A DNA stretch of 64,000 nucleotides from Microbacterium sufflavum. Its GTDB lineage: Bacteria; Actinomycetota; Actinomycetes; Actinomycetales; Microbacteriaceae. A program made the translations under genes and the position numbers. Below the pieces are notes generated by a model, which saw only the letters and a program-made list of their open reading frames with translations, had not been told where the DNA came from and did not search any database. This document shows positions 1 through 6,992 of the stretch, one piece after another. How positions within the stretch are numbered: the stretch's first letter is position 1; each line of letters starts with the position of its first letter. Location: positions 2,046,001-2,110,000 of the forward strand of contig NZ_JAHWXK010000001.1 of assembly GCF_023091155.1 (NCBI RefSeq). The letters run 5' to 3'.

Positions 1-1776
1 CCGCTCACGGTCGCCGCGGGCGCCACGTTCGAGGAGCCGCATCGGCCGCCGATCGGCGTCCACGAGGTGCTGGTGGCGGGCGTGCCCGTGGTCCTGGACG
101 GCGTCGTGACCGGTGCCGTCGCCGGACGGGCCCTGCGCCTGCCGCCGCCCGCGCACCGGGCGACCGTGCCGGCGATCGCGGCGCACGTCGATGCCGCGGC
201 GGCTCGGTTCGCGTGGCGGCCGGACACCCCGATCGACGCGGTGCCCGAGCTGTCCGCGTCCGTCGACTGGCTGGGCGGGGGAGGCCAGGGGACCGGTCAG
301 GGCATCCGTCTCACGCTGGATGACGCCCTCGGGGCCGCGGCCGCTCGCGCCGGCCGCGTCGGGGACGAGGCGTTCCGCGTGACCGTGTCCGCCGACGGGG
401 TCGAGATCCGCGGTGCGAGTCCGCTCGGGGTCTTCCGCGGCGCCACCGTGCTGCGGCAGCTGCGCGACCCCGACGCCCCTGCGCAGGCCGAGGTGCTGCT
501 TCCGGCCGGTGTGTGGGAGGGGGCGCCGGCGTACGGCTGGCGCGGCGTCATGCTCGACGTGGCGCGGCACTTCCGCCCGGTCGACGACGTGCGGCGCCTG
601 ATCGACCTGCTGGCGCTGCACCACCTGAACATCCTGCAGCTGCACCTCACCGACGATCAGGGCTGGCGGTTCGAAGTGCCCGGCTACCCGCGGTTGACGG
701 AGGTCGGCGCGCGACGGGAGGCCACCCAGCGCGGGCACGGGCCCGAGGCCACGGTCGAGCCCGGCGTGCACGAGGGCTTCTACACGACGGACGAGCTGCG
801 CGACCTCGTCCGTTATGCGGCGGAGCGCGGCGTGACCCTGGTGCCGGAGGTCGAGCTGCCCGGGCACATCCAGGCCGCGCTGGCCGCGTACCCCGAGCTC
901 GGCAACACCGATGTGGGCGTGCCGGCGAGCGGCCCGTGGGAGCGGTTCGGCGTGAACGCGCGTACGCTCGCCCCGACGGAGGCGGCGTTGGCCTTCGGCC
1001 GTGCGGCGATCGATGCCCTCTGCGACGTGTTCGACGCGGAGTGGATCGGGATCGGCGGGGACGAGGTGCCCGTGACGGAGTGGGCGCAGAGCGAGGCGGC
1101 AGCGGAGCGGATGCGCGCGCTGGGCCTGGCGACGCCGCATGACGTGCAGCCCTGGTTCACCGCGCACTTCGTGGCGCACGTGCGCGCGCGGGGGCGCACG
1201 GCGCTCGCGTGGGACGAGGTGCTGGAGGGCGAGGTGCCGGAGGGCGTGCGCATCCTCGCGTGGCGCGGACCCGTCGCGATGCGGGAGGCACTGAGCCGCG
1301 GGATCCCCGTGGTGGCGTGCCCCGACCTGGAGGTCTACCTCGACTATCCGCAGTCGGAGTCGCCCGAGGAGCCGATCAGGGTGGGACCCCCGCTGCCGCT
1401 CGCCCGCGCGTACTCGCTCCGGATCGAGGTTGGTGCGGTGGGCGGTCAGGCGAACGTGTGGAGCGAGCACCTGCCCAGCCGGGACCGCGTGGACTTCGCG
1501 ATGTTCCCGCGGCTCGCCGCGATCGCCGAGCGGCTGTGGGAGGGCGGGGAGCCGCGGCCGTTCGCGGACTTCATGCGGCGGCTTCCGACGCATCTGCGTC
1601 GCCTGGCGGCGGCGGGGGTGCGGTATCGTCCGCAGGATGGCCCGTCCCCGGATCAGCGCCGCCCCGGCGTTCCGGGAAAGCCGCTGACGGTGGAGGCGCG
1701 CGAGGCCATCGTCGCGGGGCTGGTGGAGCGGCTCCTGGACGGCTCTGCGGCACGGGCCCGCGCGGCTCGAAAGTAA
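1..1776 (+). CDS. Beta-N-acetylhexosaminidase, GH20 (5' end outside window)
   Basis: The frame is open from base 1, so the gene starts upstream; the GTG at 67 is only an internal codon. The encoded protein is a glycoside hydrolase family 20 enzyme that removes terminal GlcNAc/GalNAc from chitooligosaccharides or glycoconjugates. An N-terminal GH20b-like domain precedes the TIM barrel, which begins near RGVMLDVARHF. The catalytic Asp-Glu pair lies in GGDEVP (Asp codon 1060-1062, Glu 1063-1065), used in substrate-assisted catalysis. HLTDDQGWR and PEVELPGH are family signatures. No secretion signal can be judged because the N terminus is missing. It sits 79 bp upstream of a ROK regulator and the nag genes, which supports a role in amino-sugar use. 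Confidence 0.9.
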   Translation, partial: PLTVAAGATFEEPHRPPIGVHEVLVAGVPVVLDGVVTGAVAGRALRLPPPAHRATVPAIAAHVDAAAARFAWRPDTPIDAVPELSASVDWLGGGGQGTGQGIRLTLDDALGAAAARAGRVGDEAFRVTVSADGVEIRGASPLGVFRGATVLRQLRDPDAPAQAEVLLPAGVWEGAPAYGWRGVMLDVARHFRPVDDVRRLIDLLALHHLNILQLHLTDDQGWRFEVPGYPRLTEVGARREATQRGHGPEATVEPGVHEGFYTTDELRDLVRYAAERGVTLVPEVELPGHIQAALAAYPELGNTDVGVPASGPWERFGVNARTLAPTEAALAFGRAAIDALCDVFDAEWIGIGGDEVPVTEWAQSEAAAERMRALGLATPHDVQPWFTAHFVAHVRARGRTALAWDEVLEGEVPEGVRILAWRGPVAMREALSRGIPVVACPDLEVYLDYPQSESPEEPIRVGPPLPLARAYSLRIEVGAVGGQANVWSEHLPSRDRVDFAMFPRLAAIAERLWEGGEPRPFADFMRRLPTHLRRLAAAGVRYRPQDGPSPDQRRPGVPGKPLTVEAREAIVAGLVERLLDGSAARARAARK

Positions 1777-1829
1777 TGTAACGTTTCGGTAACCCTGGCC
1801 GCGGCCTCGCGGGCAGAGGTTGCGCAATT

Positions 1830-1854
1830 TTTGTTCGTAAGGTCTACTAACAAA
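1830..1854. promoter_or_regulatory. Candidate ROK-repressor operator
   Basis: Inverted repeat TTTGTTCGTA, 5-bp spacer, TACTAACAAA: 10-bp arms with one mismatch pair. It ends one base before the ATG of the ROK regulator. It resembles the TTAGTTAG/CTAACTAA-type sites known for actinobacterial ROK repressors. Occupancy would block transcription of the regulator, kinase and nagB (autoregulation, inferred). Confidence 0.7.
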
Positions 1855-1855
1855 C

Positions 1856-3043
1856 ATGTCCGTTTCGGATGATCAGCGCCCCGCGGCGACGACAGACTTC
1901 GTCGCCGCGAACGCGCACGCCTTCGGGCCCGCGCGGCACCTGCGCTCGCGCACCAAGGTGCTCCCCGAGCACGCCCGCGGACACAACCGCGCCCTCGTGC
2001 TGCAGACGCTGTACCACTCCGGAGCGATGAGTCGCGCCGACCTCTCCCGGGAGACCGGACTGACCCGGGTCACGATCTCCGACCTCGTCGCGGAGTTCAT
2101 CGCCGACGGCATCGTGATCGAGATGGGCGTCCGCGAGGCGGTGGGTCCGGGGAAGCCGCCGATCCTCATCGACATCGACCGCGCCGGGCACCAGATCGTC
2201 GGCCTCGACCTGTCGGGTCCGAACGCTTTCGAGGGAGCCGTGCTGAGCCTCGACGGCGACGTGCTGGAGCGCCGCCAGGTGCCTCGCCCGGAGCGCCCGG
2301 ACGGGGAGGCCGCCTACGCCGCGCTCCGCGAGCTCGCACAGAGCCTCGTCGACGCCGCCACGCGCCCCGTGCTCGGCGTCGGCATCGGCACGCCGGGCGT
2401 CGTGCGACCGGACGGTCTGGTGCTGAGCTCGCCCAACCTCGGCTGGACCGACTTCCCGCTCGAGGCGAAGCTCGGCGCCGAGCTCGACCTGCCCGTCCTC
2501 GCGCGCAACGACGCGAACGCCGCTGTCCTCGCGGAATACACCTTCGGCGAGGCGAAGGCCGACTTCATGCTCATCAAGATCGGCCGAGGCGTGGGTGCCG
2601 GCCTCATCACGGGCAGCCAGCCGCTGCTGGGCAGTCGCTTCGCCGCGGGGGAGATCGGACACGTGGTCGTCGGCACCGATGGCGGCCCGCGCTGCGCCTG
2701 CGGCAAGATCGGCTGCCTGGAGGCCTGGCTCAGCGTCAGCCGGATGCGGGAGGCCCTCGACGCCGACCCCTCGGCGCGCGAGGACATCCTGCGCGACGCC
2801 GGCACGCGCATGGCCATCGCCATCGCCCCGATCGTCGCCGCGCTCGACCTGTCCGAGGTCGTCCTCTCCGGCCCGGCGGAACTGCTCGACGGCACGCTGA
2901 TCGACGCCGCGGTCGAGACCCTGCACGCGCGCACCCTGGAGGGCGTGTTCGAAGACGTGATGGTGCGGCTCACGCATCAGGACGACATCGTGCTCCGCGG
3001 AGCCGCGGTCATGGTGCTCTCCGGGCAGCTGGGGGTGTCGTGA
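1856..3043 (+). CDS. ROK-family transcriptional regulator (NagC/Mlc-like)
   Basis: 395 aa. Residues about 45-88 form a winged helix (SRADLSRETGLTRVTISDL) that would bind DNA. Residues about 110-395 are a ROK sugar-binding domain with EIGH (266-269) and the zinc-binding cysteines CACGKIGC (280, 282, 287). The phosphate-loop region reads GLDLSG rather than DxGGTK, so it is a regulator and not a kinase. It probably senses GlcNAc, GlcNAc-6-P or a related sugar and represses the downstream kinase-nagB genes. The ATG follows the inverted repeat at 1830-1854 directly, with only a weak AAGG about 13 bases upstream, so the transcript may have little or no leader. Confidence 0.85.
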   Translation: MSVSDDQRPAATTDFVAANAHAFGPARHLRSRTKVLPEHARGHNRALVLQTLYHSGAMSRADLSRETGLTRVTISDLVAEFIADGIVIEMGVREAVGPGKPPILIDIDRAGHQIVGLDLSGPNAFEGAVLSLDGDVLERRQVPRPERPDGEAAYAALRELAQSLVDAATRPVLGVGIGTPGVVRPDGLVLSSPNLGWTDFPLEAKLGAELDLPVLARNDANAAVLAEYTFGEAKADFMLIKIGRGVGAGLITGSQPLLGSRFAAGEIGHVVVGTDGGPRCACGKIGCLEAWLSVSRMREALDADPSAREDILRDAGTRMAIAIAPIVAALDLSEVVLSGPAELLDGTLIDAAVETLHARTLEGVFEDVMVRLTHQDDIVLRGAAVMVLSGQLGVS

Positions 3044-3074
3044 CCTCCGCGACCACGACCGAGACCGGCATCCG

Positions 3075-4040
3075 ATGACCGGAACCGCTGCCGCCGACCT
3101 GCCCGGTCGGCCGATTCGTGTTGGCCTGGATGTCGGCGGAACCAAGATCGACGCCGTCGCCGTCGACCCCGCCGGTGAGATCCTCGGACGCCTGCGCCGC
3201 GCCACGGGCTGGGGCGAGGACGCCGTCGTCGACAGCATCGTGTCGACCGTCGTCGCCCTCGCCGATGAGACCGGGGTCCCGCTGTCGGCCGTCGGGTCCG
3301 TCGGTGTGGGCATCCCCGGGCTGGTCGATGCGGACGCGGGGCGCGTCGTGCACGCCGTCAACCTCGGGGTCGAGTCGCTCGACCTGGCCGACCGGGCGGA
3401 GCGAGCGCTCGGCGTGCCGTTCCGCGTCGAGAACGACGTGAAGGCGGCGGCGCTCGGAGCCGCCGTGCTCAGCGGCGTGAGTGGTTCGATGGCGTACCTG
3501 AACCTCGGCACCGGTGTGGCCGCGGGCATCGTCGTGGACGGTCGCATCTGGCGAGGATCGCGCGGGACCGCCGGCGAGGTCGGCCACATCTCGGTCGACC
3601 CGCACGGACGCCTGTGCGGGTGCGGACAGCGCGGTTGCGTGGAGACGTTCTGCGGCGGCGGCGCACTCGCCAAGGCCTGGGGTCGACCCGGCGCGCTGCC
3701 GGTCAGGGACATCTTCGACGCCGCCGATGCCGGCGACCCGCTGGCGCTCGCGCTGCGTGACGACCTCTTCTTCGGCGCGGCCGCCGCGGTCCGCGTGCTG
3801 GTGCTGTCGGCCGACGTCGAGACGGTGGTGATCGGGGGCGGCCTCACGGCCATGGGAAGCCGCCTCGACGAAGGCATCAGGGCTGCACTGCACGCCGGCG
3901 CCGAGGCGTCACCGTTCGCGAGGTCTCTGCGCCTGGATGAGAGAATCGAACTGCTCCCCGCGGGTTCCCCCGCCGCCGCACTCGGCGCCGCTCTGGTGGG
4001 CGCATCCATTTCTGAGAAGGAGATCGTTCCGCATGGCTGA
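3075..4040 (+). CDS. ROK-family sugar kinase (GlcNAc or glucose kinase)
   Basis: 321 aa, standard for ROK kinases. It would phosphorylate an amino sugar or glucose at C6 with ATP in the cytoplasm. Visible motifs are the ATP phosphate loop DVGGTK (19-24), the catalytic Asp of the VEND segment (121), EVGH (168-171) and the zinc site CGCGQRGC (181, 183, 188). The gene starts 31 bp after the ROK regulator and its stop lies inside the first codons of nagB, so the three genes form one operon. With nagB next to it, N-acetylglucosamine kinase is the best guess, but the sequence alone cannot exclude glucokinase or N-acetylmannosamine kinase. Confidence 0.8.
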   Translation: MTGTAAADLPGRPIRVGLDVGGTKIDAVAVDPAGEILGRLRRATGWGEDAVVDSIVSTVVALADETGVPLSAVGSVGVGIPGLVDADAGRVVHAVNLGVESLDLADRAERALGVPFRVENDVKAAALGAAVLSGVSGSMAYLNLGTGVAAGIVVDGRIWRGSRGTAGEVGHISVDPHGRLCGCGQRGCVETFCGGGALAKAWGRPGALPVRDIFDAADAGDPLALALRDDLFFGAAAAVRVLVLSADVETVVIGGGLTAMGSRLDEGIRAALHAGAEASPFARSLRLDERIELLPAGSPAAALGAALVGASISEKEIVPHG

Positions 4041-4812
4041 GGTCGTCATCGTCGAGAGTCCCGAGGCCGCCGGTGCGCTGGTCGCCACCGAGATCGTGGA
4101 GCTGATCGACCGTCGTCCGGACGCCGTCCTCGGCCTGGCCACGGGCTCCACGCCGCTGCCGGTCTACCAGGCCCTGCGCGCGCAGCTCGCCGGGCGCGAC
4201 GTCTCCCGGGTGCGCGGCTTCGCCCTCGACGAGTACGTCGGCATCGACCCCGCCCACCCCGAGAGCTACCGCTCCGTGATCACCCGCGAGGTCGTCGAGC
4301 CCCTGGGCCTCGACCCGCAGCGCATCCACGTGCCCAACGGCGCGGAGGCGACCATCCAGCACGCGGGTGAGGACTACGAGGCCGCGATCCAGGAGGCGGG
4401 CGGCGTCGACCTGCAGATCCTCGGCATCGGCACCGACGGGCACATCGGCTTCAACGAGCCCGGCTCCTCCTTCGCGTCGCGCACCCGGGTGAAGACCCTC
4501 ACCGAGCAGACGCGCGAGGACAACGCCCGCTTCTTCGACTCGATCGACGATGTCCCCATGCACTGCATCACGCAGGGTCTGGGCACGATCCTTCAGGCCA
4601 GGCACCTCGTGCTCCTCGCGTTCGGTGAGGGCAAGGCGGAGGCGGTCGCCGGAGCGGTCGAGGGTCCGCTGACGGCCCTGCTGCCCGGCTCGGCGATCCA
4701 GCTCCACCCGCATGCGACGATCGTGGTCGACGAGGCGGCGGCCTCCCGGCTGCAGCTCGCCGACTACTACCGGTACACGTTCGCGAACAAGCCGGCCTGG
4801 CAGGGGATCTGA
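4033..4812 (+). CDS. nagB: Glucosamine-6-phosphate deaminase
   Basis: 259 aa. Converts glucosamine-6-phosphate to fructose-6-phosphate and ammonia, the last step of GlcNAc catabolism. Motifs: LATGSTPLPVY (35-45), catalytic ALDEYVG (Asp66), and GTDGHIGFNEPGSSF with the catalytic His137. A frame upstream extends to 3937, but the ATG at 4033 is preceded by AGAAGGAG (4015-4022) and gives the family N terminus (MAEVVIV). It overlaps the kinase stop by 8 bp, indicating translational coupling. nagA is not in this operon; it lies at 9.6 kb on the other strand. Confidence 0.93.
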   Translation: MAEVVIVESPEAAGALVATEIVELIDRRPDAVLGLATGSTPLPVYQALRAQLAGRDVSRVRGFALDEYVGIDPAHPESYRSVITREVVEPLGLDPQRIHVPNGAEATIQHAGEDYEAAIQEAGGVDLQILGIGTDGHIGFNEPGSSFASRTRVKTLTEQTREDNARFFDSIDDVPMHCITQGLGTILQARHLVLLAFGEGKAEAVAGAVEGPLTALLPGSAIQLHPHATIVVDEAAASRLQLADYYRYTFANKPAWQGI

Positions 4813-4819
4813 CCCCGAC

Positions 4820-5227
4820 TCACCGGGTCGCGGCCGGCCAGGCAAGGGGGAGCAGGTGCTCCACGCTCAGCGGCGCCAGCGGGAGCGTCTCCGCGTCTTC
4901 CGGGGTGATCCATCGCAGCTCCGCGAGCTCGGCCTGCACCCGTACCCCGGCCGGATCGATCGCTGCGGTGAAGGCATCGGCGACGACCCGGTGACCCGGT
5001 TCGTTCGCGGCGGCGGACACGAACCGTCCGAGCGGACGGAGGTCGCTCTCGCGCAGCGCCACGCCGAGTTCCTCGTGCAGTTCGCGGATGAGGGTCTGCG
5101 CGGCGCTCTCGCCCGGCTCCGGCTTGCCTCCAGGCTGCATGAACCTGGTCGTGCCGTGCTTGCGGACCACCAGCACGCGGCCCTGGTCGTCGACGATCAC
5201 CGCCGCGCTCACGTGGATGTCAGGCAT
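4820..5227 (-). CDS. Nudix hydrolase
   Basis: 135 aa. The Nudix box is complete at residues 33-56 (GGKPEPGES...RELHEELGV, consensus GX5EX7REUXEEXGU), so it should hydrolyse a nucleoside-diphosphate-linked substrate with Mg2+. The substrate is not evident; small MutT-like proteins of this kind clean up oxidised nucleotides or act on NDP-sugars. The ATG at 5227 overlaps the end of the upstream oxidase by 8 bp, so the two are co-transcribed. A longer open frame to 5410 lies inside the oxidase gene and is not supported. It converges with nagB with only 7 bp between the stops and no visible terminator. Confidence 0.85.
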   Translation of the reverse strand: MPDIHVSAAVIVDDQGRVLVVRKHGTTRFMQPGGKPEPGESAAQTLIRELHEELGVALRESDLRPLGRFVSAAANEPGHRVVADAFTAAIDPAGVRVQAELAELRWITPEDAETLPLAPLSVEHLLPLAWPAATR

Positions 5228-6584
5228 CGGGGACGAACACCTTCCCTGGGTTGAGGATCCCGAGCGGATCGAAGACGGCGGCGATGTCGCGCTGCAGCCG
5301 CCACTGGTCGTCGCCGAGCTCCTCCGCAAGCCAGCGCCGCTTGAGCACCCCGATGCCGTGCTCGCCCGTGAGCGTGCCACCCAGGCGGATCGCCGCGCGG
5401 AACAGCTCATCGGCGGCGGCCCAGACGTGTGCCGGGGTCTCGGGTCCCTCGAACACGAAGTTCGGGTGCAGATTGCCGTCCCCCGCGTGCGCGACCGTGG
5501 GGATCACGAGACCGTACTCGCGCTCGATGCGGGCGATCTCGTCGAACATCGCCGGCATGGCGCTCCGCGGCACGGAGACGTCTTCGATCAGGGTGGTGCC
5601 GAGGGAGGCCATCGCGGCGTGCATGGACCGGCGGATCGCAAGCAGCCGCTCGCCCTCCGCGCGATCGTGCGACACCTCCGTGACGCCGTCGTTGGCGCGC
5701 AGGATGGCGTCGATCGCGTCGGCCTCGGCGGCCGCCGCGGGCCCGTCGGTCTGGATGGTCAGCTGCGCCGTGCCGGGCGTCGGCGCCGGCAGGCCGAGCA
5801 GAGCGTGCACGGCCGCGAGGCTCGGGGCGTCCATGAGCTCCATGATCGCGGGCTGCACCCCGGCGGCGGTCACGGCGGCTGAGGCGGCGGCCGCGGCGCG
5901 GACTCCGGGGAACAGAGCCGTCACAGTGCAGCTCTCGCCGGGGACGAGCCGCCGGAGCTTGAGCGTCGCGCCGACCACGACGCCGAGGATGCCCTCCGAA
6001 CCCACGACGAGAGCCGTCAGGTCGAGGCCCGTGACGCCCTTGACGCTGCGATGCCCCAGGTGCAGAAGCCGCCCGTCGGCCAGTACGAGGTCGACGCCGA
6101 GGACGGCATCCCGCACGACGCCGTACTTCGCGCAGAGCAGTCCTCCCGCGCCCGTGGCGATGTTGCCGCCGACCGTCGAGATGTCGCGGCTCGCGGGGTC
6201 GGGTGCCCACCACAGGCCGAAGGACGCGAGGTGGGCATTGAGCTCCGCGTTGAGGATGCCGGGCTCGACCACGGCCAGCAGATCATCGGGGCGGACCTTG
6301 TGGATCGCCGTCATGCGTCGCAGCGACAGCACGATCTCACCCTCGCCCGCGTTGGCCGCCCCGGCGAGGCCCGTGCCGGCGCCGCGGACCACCACGGGCG
6401 TGCGCGTCGCCGAGGCGATGCGCAGGGTCTCCTGCACGTGCTCCACGCGCTCGGCATGCACGATCGCCAGCGGGCGCCCCTCGGCGGCATGGCCGGAGCG
6501 GTCGGAGCGCGCCCGTTCGAGCGCGTCCTCGTCGGTGTCGACGAGCGCGCCGAGCGCCTGCTGCAGCAGCGGGACGACGCTCAC
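5220..6584 (-). CDS. FAD-linked oxidase, GlcD/D-lactate dehydrogenase type
   Basis: 454 aa. A PCMH FAD-binding domain (about 35-215; GAGTGLAGAA near 68-77) is followed by the FAD-oxidase C-terminal domain with HAGDGNLHP near 370 and the TGEHGIG motif. Such flavoproteins oxidise 2-hydroxyacids (glycolate, D-lactate, D-2-hydroxyglutarate) at the membrane face; the exact substrate cannot be read. There is no GlcE/GlcF partner or Fe-S domain nearby. The GTG at 6584 has GAGCAT exactly six bases upstream, fitting a leaderless promoter. An upstream ATG at 6599 runs into a stop after five codons. The 3' end overlaps the Nudix gene. Confidence 0.85.
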   Translation of the reverse strand: MSVVPLLQQALGALVDTDEDALERARSDRSGHAAEGRPLAIVHAERVEHVQETLRIASATRTPVVVRGAGTGLAGAANAGEGEIVLSLRRMTAIHKVRPDDLLAVVEPGILNAELNAHLASFGLWWAPDPASRDISTVGGNIATGAGGLLCAKYGVVRDAVLGVDLVLADGRLLHLGHRSVKGVTGLDLTALVVGSEGILGVVVGATLKLRRLVPGESCTVTALFPGVRAAAAASAAVTAAGVQPAIMELMDAPSLAAVHALLGLPAPTPGTAQLTIQTDGPAAAAEADAIDAILRANDGVTEVSHDRAEGERLLAIRRSMHAAMASLGTTLIEDVSVPRSAMPAMFDEIARIEREYGLVIPTVAHAGDGNLHPNFVFEGPETPAHVWAAADELFRAAIRLGGTLTGEHGIGVLKRRWLAEELGDDQWRLQRDIAAVFDPLGILNPGKVFVPDA

Positions 6585-6590
6585 GACGGG

Positions 6591-6596
6591 ATGCTC
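6591..6596 (-). promoter_or_regulatory. -10 hexamer GAGCAT, leaderless promoter
   Basis: GAGCAT on the minus strand, then six bases, then the GTG start at 6584. It matches the NANNNT-N6-start spacing repeated in this window. No clear -35. Confidence 0.45.
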
Positions 6597-6608
6597 ATGA
6601 CGGCGAGT

Positions 6609-6980
6609 TCACGTCAGGGCGCGGCGACCGCTCAGAACACCGGCGACCACGGCGACGAGGGCGAAGGCGGTGCCGATCAGGGCCTGGCCCATGGACCACC
6701 ACGCGATCGTCACGCCCACGTAGATGAGCAGTTCGACCAGCGCACGCAGGAACGGGTGCACGCGCAGGACGGGGCGGGGCGACAGGAACAGTGCCCACAG
6801 CAGCAGGGCCGTGACCGGCGCGCCGATGCCGATCACGATGTTCCACGGCAGGTCCCAGCTCGCGAAGCCCCACAGGGCGAGAGAGGCGATCGCCGCGATC
6901 AGGACGACGACGCGCACGAGGTCGAGCGCGGTCAGCGCCTGACGTTCGACGCCGGGGACGGGGGCGGGATCCGGAGTCAT
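6609..6980 (-). CDS. YrdB/DUF2568 family small membrane protein
   Basis: 123 aa with four predicted membrane spans (about 21-43, 47-66, 78-95, 98-117) after a Pro-rich start. The pattern resembles the YrdB (DUF2568) family of unknown function. The start is set by TAGACT followed by six bases and ATG. The start codon lies in the centre of a 14-bp palindrome (6973-6986, GGAGTCATGACTCC), which could fold over the initiation site or bind a dimeric regulator. The gene lies between the oxidase and the sigma-factor gene, on the same strand as both, with only 9 bp to the end of the latter. Confidence 0.7.
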   Translation of the reverse strand: MTPDPAPVPGVERQALTALDLVRVVVLIAAIASLALWGFASWDLPWNIVIGIGAPVTALLLWALFLSPRPVLRVHPFLRALVELLIYVGVTIAWWSMGQALIGTAFALVAVVAGVLSGRRALT

Positions 6981-6986
6981 GACTCC
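6973..6986. promoter_or_regulatory. 14-bp palindrome centred on a start codon
   Basis: GGAGTCATGACTCC is perfectly palindromic and contains the ATG of the YrdB-like gene (6980-6978, minus strand). It could be a regulator half-site pair or a chance overlap. Confidence 0.3.
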
Positions 6987-6992
6987 AGTCTA
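6987..6992 (-). promoter_or_regulatory. -10 hexamer TAGACT, leaderless promoter
   Basis: TAGACT, six bases, ATG at 6980. Good match to TANNNT with transcription likely starting at the start codon. Confidence 0.6.

Noticed and set aside
1776..1830. Terminator after the first GH20 gene
   Set aside because: GGCCGCGGCC is a short palindrome only; no convincing stem with loop or T-run was found.
4820..5410. Longer Nudix protein starting at 5410
   Set aside because: The extra 61 residues are Ser/Arg-rich shadow sequence inside the oxidase gene; ATG 5227 gives a standard Nudix start.
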